From positions 496,001-560,000 of the forward strand of contig NZ_PVNH01000004.1 in the NCBI RefSeq assembly GCF_003001955.1: DNA of 64,000 nucleotides. Reading direction: 5' to 3'. Below, piece by piece: positions 14,966 to 23,041 of this stretch. The notes under the pieces were generated by a model that was given only the letters and a program-made list of their open reading frames with translations, had not been told where the DNA came from and made no database searches. The translations under genes and the position numbers were made by a program. Source of the stretch: Prauserella shujinwangii. GTDB lineage: Bacteria > Actinomycetota > Actinomycetes > Mycobacteriales > Pseudonocardiaceae. Position 1 is the stretch's first letter. Each line of letters opens with the position of its first letter.

Positions 14966-16185
14966 TGGGGCTGGGCAGGCTGCTCACACGGCAGGCGTCG
15001 ACCCCGGCGCAGACCCGCTCGGCCGGGGCGAACTTCCAGGTGGTCATCGACGGCAACCCGATCAACTATCCGAGCTCGATCTACCGGGGGGCGATGACGA
15101 TCCCCGGGGCGTGGCGGGCCGCGCTGCTGATCTCCGACCTGCTCGGCGGAGTGCCGTGGGACGCCTACCGGTCCCGCGGCGGCAACCCGATCGAGCAGCT
15201 CGACCCGACCCCGCTGTTGCTGGAGCAGCCCGCGCCCCCGGACACCCGCATGACCACCATGTCGTCGCTGGCGCTGGATCTGGTGTGGCACGGCAACGCG
15301 GTCGGGGTGATCGCCGCCCGCAACCGCGACGGCTGGCCGACCGCGCTGGTGCCGGTCCCGGCCGAGCAGGTCGGGGTGCGGCGGGTGCCCGACAACGCGG
15401 TGGCGCCGCTGCCGCCGGGCACCGTGGAGTACCAGGTCGGTGGCCTGTCGTTCGCGCCGTGGGAGGTGCTGCACATCAAGGGTCCGTGCGCGCCCGGGGC
15501 GCTGCGCGGGTTCGGGGTGCTGGAGGCGCACCTGGACGGCACGCTGAACCTGGCGATGGAGCAGGCTAAGCAGGCCGCTTCCATCTCCCGGCACGGGGTG
15601 CCCACCGGCGTGCTGAAGGTGTCCAACCCGGACGCCACCGAGGGCGACCTGCGCGAGGCCAAGGAGGGCTGGCTGCGCTCGCAGCGGGACCGCACCGTGG
15701 CCGCGCTGAACTCCACGACCGAGTTCGAGCCGCTGTCGTGGAACCCGGAGGAGCTGCAGCTGGTCGAGGCGCGCAAGTTCAGCCTGCACGAGCTGGCGCT
15801 GATCTTCGGGCTGCCGCTGTCGTTCCTCGGCGCCGACCAGGCCAGCCGCACTTACTCCAACATCGAGCAGGAGGCCATCAACCTGCTCAAGTTCACCCTC
15901 GGCGGGCACCTGGCCCGCTTCGAGCAGACGTTCTCGCAGCACATGCCGCGAGGCACCACGGCGAAGGCAAACCTGGACGCGATCCTGCGGGCCGACACGC
16001 TCAGCCGCTACCGCGCGCACCAGATCGGCCTCACCGCCGGGTTCCTCACCCGCGACGAGGTCCGCGAGCTGGAGGACCGGCCGCCGCTGACCGACGAGCA
16101 GAAGGCCGAGCTGGACCGGCGCGCGCTGCCGAACCGTGATCCCAAGCCCCACCCCGACGAGGTACCGGAGGTCGAGCCAGCATGA
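14965..16185 (+). CDS. Phage portal protein, HK97 family
   Basis: The 406-residue product has the Phage_portal (PF04860) pattern: WRAALLISDLLGGVPWDAYR, LALDLVWHGNAVGVI, VLHIKGPCAPGALRGFGVLEAH, ARKFSLHELALIFGLPLSFLGADQASRTYSNIEQEAINLLKFTLGGHLARFEQTFSQ and a C-terminal LTRDEVRELEDRPPL segment. Twelve copies form the ring at one capsid vertex through which DNA is packaged. Length and motifs are complete. Confidence 0.93.
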   Translation: MGLGRLLTRQASTPAQTRSAGANFQVVIDGNPINYPSSIYRGAMTIPGAWRAALLISDLLGGVPWDAYRSRGGNPIEQLDPTPLLLEQPAPPDTRMTTMSSLALDLVWHGNAVGVIAARNRDGWPTALVPVPAEQVGVRRVPDNAVAPLPPGTVEYQVGGLSFAPWEVLHIKGPCAPGALRGFGVLEAHLDGTLNLAMEQAKQAASISRHGVPTGVLKVSNPDATEGDLREAKEGWLRSQRDRTVAALNSTTEFEPLSWNPEELQLVEARKFSLHELALIFGLPLSFLGADQASRTYSNIEQEAINLLKFTLGGHLARFEQTFSQHMPRGTTAKANLDAILRADTLSRYRAHQIGLTAGFLTRDEVRELEDRPPLTDEQKAELDRRALPNRDPKPHPDEVPEVEPA

Positions 16186-16496
16186 CCACCCGCGCGCGCA
16201 AGCGCACCACCACCAAGCCGCAGGCCACCACCAAGCCGCAGGCCACCACCGAGCCCAACGCGGCCGAGGGCGCCGCACCGGTGGCCAGCGCGGCCCCGGC
16301 GGAGCAGGCCACCACCGAGCGCGCACCGGCGTCGGTGCCGCGGCGCAGCGGTGACGGGCGCCCGGCGTGCACCGCGCACGAGCACGATCCTCGGCTGGCG
16401 GTGTGCGACGTGCCGGAGTTCCTGGACAACGCGGGGCTGTGCGGCGGGCACTGGGCCACGCGGCCCGACCTGAGGAAGGGGGCGCGTCGTGGCTGA
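16182..16496 (+). CDS. Hypothetical protein with a Thr/Lys/Pro repeat N-terminus
   Basis: The 104-residue product overlaps the portal stop (ATGA). It begins with basic residues and an imperfect repeat (TTKPQA, TTKPQA, TTEPNA) over an Ala/Thr/Pro-rich disordered half. Its C-terminal half has regularly spaced cysteines and histidines (ACTAHEHDPRLAVCDVPEFLDNAGLCGGHW) that could bind a metal. It overlaps the protease start by eight bases. No family is recognised; a scaffold-like or capsid accessory role is possible from position only. Confidence 0.65.
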   Translation: MTTRARKRTTTKPQATTKPQATTEPNAAEGAAPVASAAPAEQATTERAPASVPRRSGDGRPACTAHEHDPRLAVCDVPEFLDNAGLCGGHWATRPDLRKGARRG

Positions 16497-17064
16497 GGTG
16501 TTCACCCGGGCGTTCACGCCGGAGCTGGAGGTCCTGACCCGCGCCAAGGGCGGCGATGGCCGCACCATCGCCGGGATCGCCGTGCCCTACGGGGTGCCGC
16601 AGCGGATCAACCCGCACCTGACCGAGCAGTTCGCCCGGGGCGCGTTCAACGCGCAGATCCGGGCCGCCCGGCGGATCCCGTTCTCGCGTGAGCACCTGGT
16701 CCTCGGGGGGACGCTGATCGGGCGCGCGGTGCTGCTGCGCGACGACCCGGTCGGGCTCTACGGCGAGTTCCGGGTCTCGGCGACCCCGGCCGGGGAGGAG
16801 ACCCTGGAGCTGGTGCGCGACGGCGCCCTGGAGGAGCTGTCGGTGGCCTTCCGCGAGGGGCAGAACAAGCGGCTACCCGGTGGCGTCACCGAGCGGATCA
16901 CCGCGGAGCTGCGGGAGGTGGCGGTGGTGATGGAGGGCGCCTACGGGGAGCTGGCCGCGGTGGCCGGCGTGCGCAGCGCCGCCCCGCCCGAGCCCGGCTC
17001 GCCGCGTCTGGACCAGGCGCGGCAGCTGCTGGCCGGTCTGCCCACGCTGCCCGGCGTGGAGTAG
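16489..17064 (+). CDS. HK97-family prohead protease
   Basis: The 191-residue product starts at GTG. It matches Peptidase_U35 (PF04586): GRTIAGIAVPYGVPQRI, RGAFNAQI, the catalytic His in FSREHLVLGGTLIGRAVLLRDDPVGLYGEFRVSATPAGEE, and the catalytic Ser in DGALEELSVAF. It cleaves capsid delta domains during maturation. It lies between portal and major capsid as in HK97. No scaffold gene is separate, consistent with a scaffold function of the capsid N-terminus. Confidence 0.93.
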   Translation: MAEVFTRAFTPELEVLTRAKGGDGRTIAGIAVPYGVPQRINPHLTEQFARGAFNAQIRAARRIPFSREHLVLGGTLIGRAVLLRDDPVGLYGEFRVSATPAGEETLELVRDGALEELSVAFREGQNKRLPGGVTERITAELREVAVVMEGAYGELAAVAGVRSAAPPEPGSPRLDQARQLLAGLPTLPGVE

Positions 17065-17245
17065 CGCCCGACGCGTGCCACCGCGCGATATACTGCGGTT
17101 GCTGGACACCGGCACCCCGGCCAATGGGACGCGGCGGCCACCCGGCCTCTCACGGAAGCCGACACCCCCGCCACGTGCACGCCGACACCCCGGTCAATCG
17201 GAGCGATGTGACAACGCCATCACCCCGTGACCGGAGGACCGGACC

Positions 17246-18568
17246 ATGTCCAACCCCTACCTCGCCTCGCTGCGCGAGCGTTACGACGGGCTGCGCGAGG
17301 GCATCGCGGGCCTGCAGACGCGGGCCGCCGAGGAGAAGCGCGACCTCACCGAGGACGAACTGCGCAGCATCACCGAACAGGCCGAGCAGGCCAAGGCCCT
17401 GGCCACCCAGATCGAGGACCTCACCGAGATCGAGACCCGCAACCGCAAGGTCGCCGAGCTGGGCGCCCAGCTGCTCACCACGACCACGGGCCAGGACGGC
17501 CAGGACGGTGAGGACACCACGCAGTCCCGCTCGCTGGGCGCCGCGCGCACCCAGGACCGCGACCCGGGCCACTACACCCGATCCAGCCAGCACAGCTTTT
17601 TCGGTGACCTCTACCGCTCCCGCGTCTTCGGCGACGAGGTCTCCAGCCGGCGCCTGCACGAGCACACCCGGGCCCTGGACACCGGCACCGAGGGTGTGGG
17701 TGTGGTGCCGCCGAGGTGGATGACCGACGAGTTCGAGACCCTCGCGCGGCAGGGCCGGGCGCTGGCCAACGCGGTGCGCAACATCCCGCTCGGCGACGAC
17801 CCCCGGCCGATCACGCTGCCCAAGCAGACCGCGGGCACCGACAACGTCGTGGCCGAGCAGGCCAACGAGAACGACCCCGTCGATGGCACCGACGCGTGGG
17901 ACTCCGATGTGGACCTCGTCGCGCCGAAGCCGACCGCGGGCAAGCAGACCGTGTCCCGGCAGATGCTGGACATGTCCAGTCCCGCGATCGACATGCTGAT
18001 CTACGGCGACCTGATGAGCGTCTACAACCTCAAGGTCGAGCAGAAGGTCGGCGGCGCGGTCATCGCCGCGGCCGGGGCGCCGGTCACCGCGTTCGCCACC
18101 GAGGCCGAGTTCGCCGCCGACGCCGCGGCGATCGACGCGGTGATCGACACCTCGATCGCGGTGCGCAACGCCCGCAAGCTCGGCGCCAACGTGGTCGCGA
18201 TGACGGTCAACCGGTGGGGCAAGTTCAAGAAGCTCAAGGACGCCAACAACCGGCCCCTGATTCCGGTGTCGACCTACGGGCCGCAGAACGTGGCCGGTAT
18301 CGGCTCAGTCAACGTCGACGGCGTGATCGAGGACCTGGCGGCGGTGGCCACCGACGCCATCGGTGACGGCGTCACCTACCCCGAGTCGGTGGTGGCGCTG
18401 CGCTCCACCGACACGCTGCTGTTCGAGTCGAACCTGCTGCGGTTCCGGTTCGAGGAGCAGGCCGGTCCCGAGTCGGTCGTGCTCGGCATCTGGGGCTACA
18501 CGGCAGTGATCGTGCGCCAGGCGGGCAAGTCGGTGAAGCGGTTCCAGATCACTGCGGCGAGCGTCTGA
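17246..18568 (+). CDS. Major capsid protein, HK97 fold
   Basis: The 440-residue product starts at ATG after GGAGG. Residues 1-80 form a charged coiled coil (delta/scaffold domain, LRERYDGLREGIAGLQTRAAEEKRDLTEDELRSITEQAEQAK) expected to be removed by the upstream protease. The rest is the Phage_capsid fold (PF05065): VVPPRWMTDEFETLARQG, a long E-loop region, KVEQKVGGAVIAAAG, and a C-terminal VVLGIWGYTAVIVRQAGKSVKRFQI. The 181-base gap before it contains a GATATACT-like -10 element near 17087, so the capsid may have its own promoter. Confidence 0.92.
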   Translation: MSNPYLASLRERYDGLREGIAGLQTRAAEEKRDLTEDELRSITEQAEQAKALATQIEDLTEIETRNRKVAELGAQLLTTTTGQDGQDGEDTTQSRSLGAARTQDRDPGHYTRSSQHSFFGDLYRSRVFGDEVSSRRLHEHTRALDTGTEGVGVVPPRWMTDEFETLARQGRALANAVRNIPLGDDPRPITLPKQTAGTDNVVAEQANENDPVDGTDAWDSDVDLVAPKPTAGKQTVSRQMLDMSSPAIDMLIYGDLMSVYNLKVEQKVGGAVIAAAGAPVTAFATEAEFAADAAAIDAVIDTSIAVRNARKLGANVVAMTVNRWGKFKKLKDANNRPLIPVSTYGPQNVAGIGSVNVDGVIEDLAAVATDAIGDGVTYPESVVALRSTDTLLFESNLLRFRFEEQAGPESVVLGIWGYTAVIVRQAGKSVKRFQITAASV

Positions 18569-18570
18569 TC

Positions 18571-18927
18571 ATGGCGTGGCCGCCGACGCTGGACGCGCTC
18601 AAGGACGACCTTGGCAGCGAGTACAAGCAGGGCAGCGACCGCGCTGACAGCCAGCTCGAACGCTGCCTGGACGCCGCGGTCAGGTTCGTGCAGCGGGTGC
18701 GGCCGTCGTTCGACTACGACGGCGACCCGCTGTCCGACCTGCCCGCACCGACGCCGGACCTGGAGCTGGGCACGATCCGCTTGGCCGGGCGGTGGTACAT
18801 CCGCCGCCGCTCACCCGACGCGCTCATCGCGATGGGTGAGCTCGGGTCGGCGCGGGTGCCCAGCTTCGACGCGGACATCGACCGGCTGCTCGGCATCGGC
18901 CGTTTCCGAGGGGCGGTGTTCGCATGA
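18571..18927 (+). CDS. Head-tail connector protein
   Basis: The 118-residue helical product follows the capsid gene by two bases. It contains LDALKDDLGS, LERCLDAAVRFVQRVRPSF and LGTIRLAGRWYIRRRSPDALIAMGE, typical of the HK97 gp6-like connector fold, which forms a ring below the portal. Its stop overlaps the next ATG. The family assignment rests on position, length and helix pattern. Confidence 0.75.
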   Translation: MAWPPTLDALKDDLGSEYKQGSDRADSQLERCLDAAVRFVQRVRPSFDYDGDPLSDLPAPTPDLELGTIRLAGRWYIRRRSPDALIAMGELGSARVPSFDADIDRLLGIGRFRGAVFA

Positions 18928-19289
18928 GTAGCAGCGTCGCTGAAGCCGCGCGGCGGCTGCTGGCCGCCGTGGAGACCGTGGACGAGCTGCGGGTCTACCG
19001 CGCCCCGGGCGCCAACGTCGACCCGCCGGCCGGGTTCGTCGGGCCGCCGCGGCTGCAGTGGGAAACCGGCTGCCCGGAGCCGACCACCGCCACGTTCGTC
19101 GTGATCGTGATGGTCGCGTCGAACGAGCGCGTGCTGGAGCAGCTGTGGGAGCTGGTGCCGCGCGTGTCCGAGGCCGTCGACGAGCTGCTGCCCGAGGCCG
19201 CGGTCACCACCGCTCTCCCGAACATGTTCACCACCGGCAACGGCACCGAGCTGCCGTCGTACGAGATCACCGTGGAGGTGAGCCTGTAA
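18924..19289 (+). CDS. Probable tail-terminator or neck protein
   Basis: The 121-residue alpha/beta protein (AARRLLAAVETVDELRVYRAPG, TATFVVIVMVASNERVLEQLWELVPRVSEAVDELL, YEITVEVSL) sits between connector and tail tube. Length, a central strand-rich part and order match tail-terminator/neck proteins of siphophages. No exact motif proves it. ATGA-type overlap on both sides places it firmly in the operon. Confidence 0.6.
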   Translation: MSSSVAEAARRLLAAVETVDELRVYRAPGANVDPPAGFVGPPRLQWETGCPEPTTATFVVIVMVASNERVLEQLWELVPRVSEAVDELLPEAAVTTALPNMFTTGNGTELPSYEITVEVSL

Positions 19290-19714
19290 TGGCAGCGCAC
19301 AACAGGCGACTCAAGCAGATCCTGTTCACCATCGGCGCGGTGTCGTTCCAGTGCCAGATCCGCACCTGGAACCTCGACCCAGGGGTGCAGGACGGTGACC
19401 GGCAGTACACCTACTGTCCGGACGGCGCGTTCATCGAGGACACTGACGACGAGCCGACGCTGGAGCTGACCGCGTTCAGCGACTGGCGCTCGGAAGGGTT
19501 CAGCGACTTCCTGTGGTCGCACGCCAACGAGGTTGTCGACTTCGTGCTCGACCACCACCCCGACATTCCCGGCGAGCACGTGCGCTGGACGGGCAAGGTC
19601 AAGATCAAGCCGGGCCCGGTCGGCGGGGACGTGCGCACCACCGAGATCACCGAGGTCACGCTGCCGATCATCGGCACGCTGGGCGACGGCCTCGACTACG
19701 AGAGGGTGGCCTGA
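19289..19714 (+). CDS. Probable major tail (tube) protein
   Basis: The 141-residue, strand-rich protein starts at an ATG overlapping the previous TAA. Features such as TIGAVSFQCQIRTWNLDPGVQDGD, TLELTAFSDWRSEGFSDFLWSHANEVVDFVLDHHPD and VKIKPGPVGGDVRTTEITEVTLPIIGTL suit a tail tube beta-barrel with a hairpin. Just two genes separate it from the tail assembly chaperone, the normal place of the tube gene. The neighbouring 114-residue protein is the alternative. Confidence 0.65.
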   Translation: MAAHNRRLKQILFTIGAVSFQCQIRTWNLDPGVQDGDRQYTYCPDGAFIEDTDDEPTLELTAFSDWRSEGFSDFLWSHANEVVDFVLDHHPDIPGEHVRWTGKVKIKPGPVGGDVRTTEITEVTLPIIGTLGDGLDYERVA

Positions 19715-19716
19715 AC

Positions 19717-20061
19717 ATGGCACGCGAGATCGTGGTGACGCAGAACGTGGTCGACGAGGGCCTCAACCCGGTGTTGACGGCCCCGACGATCGACGGTGAC
19801 GTGATCGACACCGGCCGGGTGCTGCTGTGGGTGGACAACGCGGGCGTGGCCGCGCGCACGGTCACCATCCTCACCCCGGTCACCGTGGACGGCCTGGAGC
19901 TGGAGGACCTGGTCGTCACCGTGCCGGCAGGTGAGCAGCGGCTGATCGGTCCACTGCGGCCCTCGACGTTCGGGCGGCCGGTCGGCTCCCCGGACGCTGG
20001 AAAGGCCTATGTGGACTACGACGACGTGACCGACGTGGTGAGGGGAGTGTTCGGCCTGTGA
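19717..20061 (+). CDS. Tail-region protein of unknown function
   Basis: The 114-residue beta-rich protein (VLLWVDNAGVAARTVTILTPVTVDGLELEDLVVTVPAGEQRLIGPLRPSTFG) reads like a small beta-sandwich decorating domain. It follows the probable tube gene by two bases, and its stop overlaps the chaperone start. Similar short proteins in actinophages are annotated as minor tail or head-decoration proteins. The exact role cannot be settled from the sequence. Confidence 0.6.
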   Translation: MAREIVVTQNVVDEGLNPVLTAPTIDGDVIDTGRVLLWVDNAGVAARTVTILTPVTVDGLELEDLVVTVPAGEQRLIGPLRPSTFGRPVGSPDAGKAYVDYDDVTDVVRGVFGL

Positions 20062-20330
20062 TCGAGTTCAAGGTCCGGCCCGAGGGTGGCGAGCTGTTCG
20101 AGGTGACCGCGACCACGCGGGACATCCTGAGCTGGGAGAAGGTCACCAAGGGCGCCTCGCTCAAGCAGCTGATGGAGAACCTGCACACCGCCGACCTGTA
20201 CAAGGTGGCGCACTTCGCGGCGAAGCGTCAGCAGCTGTTCACCGGGTCGCTGCAGGAGTTCGAGGAGACCTGCGATCTCGAGTTCGAGATCGAGGAGGAG
20301 GGGCAGGACCCTACCCCGTCGGCACGCTGA
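20058..20330 (+). CDS. Tail assembly chaperone, short (G) form
   Basis: The 90-residue product starts at GTG in overlap with the previous stop. It has MIEFKVRPEGGELFEVTATTRDILSWEKVTKGASLKQLMENLHTADLYKVAHFAAKR, the pattern of actinophage tail assembly chaperones, then an acidic tail EFEIEEEGQ. It lies upstream of the tape measure as lambda gpG does. A second frame continues past its stop and makes the longer form (see the 20058-20527 entry). Confidence 0.82.
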   Translation: MIEFKVRPEGGELFEVTATTRDILSWEKVTKGASLKQLMENLHTADLYKVAHFAAKRQQLFTGSLQEFEETCDLEFEIEEEGQDPTPSAR

Positions 20331-20527
20331 GCCGCACGCTCGTCGCTCTCGCCGTCGAGACGGGCATCCCGGTCAGCGTCTGGGCCGACGAATCCGACCG
20401 CGACATCATCACCGCCGTCCATCTGCTGGAGGAGAAGGAAAAGGCCGCCTCACGGGGCAAGGGCAGATCCGCCGACCGTGAGCCCGGGGCCGGAGGCCCG
20501 ACAGGAGACATGCAGCTGTCGGGCTAG
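20058..20527 (+). CDS. Tail assembly chaperone, -1 frameshifted (GT) form
   Basis: The frame one base back from the G stop is open from before 20222 to TAG 20525 and encodes TLVALAVETGIPVSVWADESDRDIITAVHLLEEKEKAASRGKG, the typical second half of actinophage tail chaperones. It has no start codon or ribosome site of its own, so a programmed -1 frameshift is expected. The overlap holds a purine run GAGGAGGAGGGG (20292-20303) as the best slippage candidate; it is not a textbook heptamer. Chaperone G and GT bind the tape measure during tail assembly. Confidence 0.72.
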
Positions 20528-20551
20528 CCGCGATCCGGGAGGTGACAGGGA

Positions 20552-21046
20552 ATGGCCGCCAAGCAGGGACTCACGGTCAACCTGTACATCTCCGGGTTGC
20601 GGCCGACGCTGGCGGCGTTCCGCGAACTGCCGAAGGACGCCAACAACGAGCTGCGGGACCGGTCGCGGGAGCTGGCCGAGACGCTGGCCGGGCGGATCCG
20701 CACCGCGGCGCAGGCCGAGGGCGGCCAGGCGGCGTTGCTGGCGCGCACGGTCAAGGCGCAGCGCGACCGGGTGCCGGTCGTCTCGGCCGGGGGCACCCGC
20801 AAGCTCGGCCGCCACCGGGCACCGGCGTGGGCGCTGCTGTTCGCCGCCGAGTTCGGCATGAACAAGCGCTCCGGCTGGTATGCGCGCCCGCGCTACCGCG
20901 GCTCGTCCGGGCGGCAGTACCCGCCGCATTCCGGGCAGGACGGCTACTGGTTCTTCCCCACCGCCCGCGAGTTCGAGCCCGAGATGGGGCGGCAGTGGCG
21001 GCAGGCCGCCGATGCGATCATCCGCCGGTTCGCGGGGGTGGCGTAG
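20552..21046 (+). CDS. Tail/neck protein, HK97 gp10-like
   Basis: The 164-residue protein starts at ATG after GGGAGG. A helical N-terminus (FRELPKDANNELRDRSRELAETLAGRIRTAAQAEG) leads into an Arg/Tyr-rich second half (GWYARPRYRGSSGRQYPPHSGQDGYWFFPTARE) ending in a helix, the layout of gp10-like head-tail joining proteins. Its position after the chaperone rather than before the tube is slightly unusual. The tape measure follows directly. Confidence 0.6.
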   Translation: MAAKQGLTVNLYISGLRPTLAAFRELPKDANNELRDRSRELAETLAGRIRTAAQAEGGQAALLARTVKAQRDRVPVVSAGGTRKLGRHRAPAWALLFAAEFGMNKRSGWYARPRYRGSSGRQYPPHSGQDGYWFFPTAREFEPEMGRQWRQAADAIIRRFAGVA

Positions 21047-23041
21047 ATGGCTGCCGGGGAACGCACGATCCGCATCCGCTTCGACGGCAGCGTGCGCGGC
21101 CTGGCCCGCGCCGTCAAGGTCGCCACCGCGCAGCTGCAGGGTGTGGAGAAGCGCGTCGGGGCCCTGCGCAAGTCCACCGCCGGGTTCACCCAGGGCGTGA
21201 ACAGCTCCGTGCGCAGCCTGGTGAAGCTGGCCGCCGTCCTGTCGACTCTGGTGTCGGGGTTGAACATCATCGGCGGCCTCAGCGCTGCGATCGGCGCGAT
21301 GTCCGGGGTGCTCGGGCTGCTGCCCGCGGCCGGGTTCGCCGCCGCGGGGGCGCTGGCGGCGGTCAAGCTCGGCGCGGACGGGATCACGCGCGCGTTCGAG
21401 CGGCTGACCCCCACCCTGGACACGCTCAAGACGCGGGTGTCGGCGACGTTCGAGCGGTCCCTCGCGCCGGCCGTGACCGATCTGCGGGCCGTGCTGCCGC
21501 GGCTGACCGGTGGTATCCAGCAGGTCGCGGAAGCGCTCGGTCGTGCGGCGTCGCAGTTCACCGGGATGCTCAACACCGGGGCACGCACCGAGCAGCTGCG
21601 GCTCATCCTCGACAACACCGCGCAGATCATCCGCAACCTCGGCGCGTTCCTCGCGCCGGTCGGGGCCGCGTTCATCCGGATCGGCGCGGTCGGCTCGTCG
21701 GTGCTGGCCACGATGAGCGACAACCTCGGGGCCGTCGGCGAGCGGTTCAACGCGTTCGTGCAGCAGGCCGCCGACGACGGCCGTCTCCAGGCGTGGATCG
21801 AGAACGGCATCGCCGCGTTCCAGCAGCTGGGGCAGATCGTGGGCGACATCGCCGCCGTCGTGCGCGCGGTGTTCCAGGCGCTCAACGACGCCGGGATCGG
21901 GCTCGGCGGCACCCTCGGTGTGATCACCGGGCAGATGCGCGCGTTCGTCGAGTCCGCCCGAGGGCAGGAGGCGCTGCGCGCGCTGGCCGAGGCGCTGGGC
22001 ACCGTCGCCTACGCGGTGGGCACCGTGCTCAACGCCGCGCTCCAGGCTGTCGCCCCGGCCATTCCCGGGCTGGCCTCGGCGTTCGCGCAGCTGGCCACCC
22101 AGGTGGCGTCGCTGCTGGTGCCCGCGATCCAGCTGGTCGGGCCGCTGCTGGCCGGGCTGGCGGGGTTCCTGGCGCAGAACATGTCCTGGCTCGGGCCGCT
22201 GGCCATCGCGGTGGCCGGGGTGGCCGCGGCGATCCGGGGCGTGACGCTGGCGGTGCAGCTGTGGCGGGCCGCCGTGGTGGCCTACACGGTGGCGCAGTGG
22301 GCGCTCAACGTCGCGCTCAGCGCCAACCCCATCGGGCTGATCATCGCCCTGATCGCCGGGCTGGTGGCGGCGTTCGTGGTGCTGTGGAACAAGTCCGCCG
22401 CGTTCCGCGGGTTCTTCATCGGGGTGTGGAACGCGATCAAGGCCGCCGTCGCCGCGGTCGTGTCGTGGTTCCGCTCGGCGTGGAACGCGGTGTGGAACTG
22501 GCTCACCGGGCTGTGGCGTGGCGCGGGCCGGTTCTTCGGCTCCGTGTTCAACGGCGTCCGCAGCGTCGTCGGCGGGGTGATCACCTGGTTCCGCAACGCC
22601 TGGAACGGCGCTGTCAACGCGGTCCGCGGGTTCTTCTCCGGGCTGGCCGGGTTCGCCTCCGGCGTGTGGGACGGCATCGTGTCCGGGCTCAAGGGCGCGC
22701 TGAACATCGCGATCGGCATCCTCAACGGACTGATCAACGCCGCGAACTACATCCCCGGCGTGAACATCTCACCCATCCCGCAGCTCGCGCGCGGCGGCAC
22801 CGCCCGGGCCGGGATGACCTACCTCGTCGGCGAGCGCGGCCCCGAGCTGTTCACCCCGGGCCGCACCGGGCGCGTCACCAACGCCAACACCACCGCCGAA
22901 GCCCTCGGCGGTGGGGCGCAGACGCTGCAGCTCACCCTCGACCTCGGCGAGGGCATCCAGCAGGCGTTCGAGATCAAGCTCGACCGCCGCGACCGCGCGA
23001 TGGTGCGCGCCGTGCGCGCCGGGACAGGGGGTGCCCGATGA
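21047..23041 (+). CDS. Tape measure protein
   Basis: The 664-residue protein is rich in Ala, Val and Gly helices. Several hydrophobic segments (VSGLNIIGGLSAAIGAMSGVLGLLPAAGFAAAGALAA; LIIALIAGLVAAFVVLW) and Trp-rich VVSWFRSAWNAVWNWLTGLWRGA units are followed by the characteristic phage ending LARGGTARAGMTYLVGERGPELFTPG. It sets tail length, assists DNA ejection and is threaded by the tail chaperone upstream. At this length the tail would be short for a siphovirus (about 100 nm by the usual 1.5 Angstrom per residue; inference). ATG 21047 is adjacent to the previous stop. Confidence 0.93.
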   Translation: MAAGERTIRIRFDGSVRGLARAVKVATAQLQGVEKRVGALRKSTAGFTQGVNSSVRSLVKLAAVLSTLVSGLNIIGGLSAAIGAMSGVLGLLPAAGFAAAGALAAVKLGADGITRAFERLTPTLDTLKTRVSATFERSLAPAVTDLRAVLPRLTGGIQQVAEALGRAASQFTGMLNTGARTEQLRLILDNTAQIIRNLGAFLAPVGAAFIRIGAVGSSVLATMSDNLGAVGERFNAFVQQAADDGRLQAWIENGIAAFQQLGQIVGDIAAVVRAVFQALNDAGIGLGGTLGVITGQMRAFVESARGQEALRALAEALGTVAYAVGTVLNAALQAVAPAIPGLASAFAQLATQVASLLVPAIQLVGPLLAGLAGFLAQNMSWLGPLAIAVAGVAAAIRGVTLAVQLWRAAVVAYTVAQWALNVALSANPIGLIIALIAGLVAAFVVLWNKSAAFRGFFIGVWNAIKAAVAAVVSWFRSAWNAVWNWLTGLWRGAGRFFGSVFNGVRSVVGGVITWFRNAWNGAVNAVRGFFSGLAGFASGVWDGIVSGLKGALNIAIGILNGLINAANYIPGVNISPIPQLARGGTARAGMTYLVGERGPELFTPGRTGRVTNANTTAEALGGGAQTLQLTLDLGEGIQQAFEIKLDRRDRAMVRAVRAGTGGAR

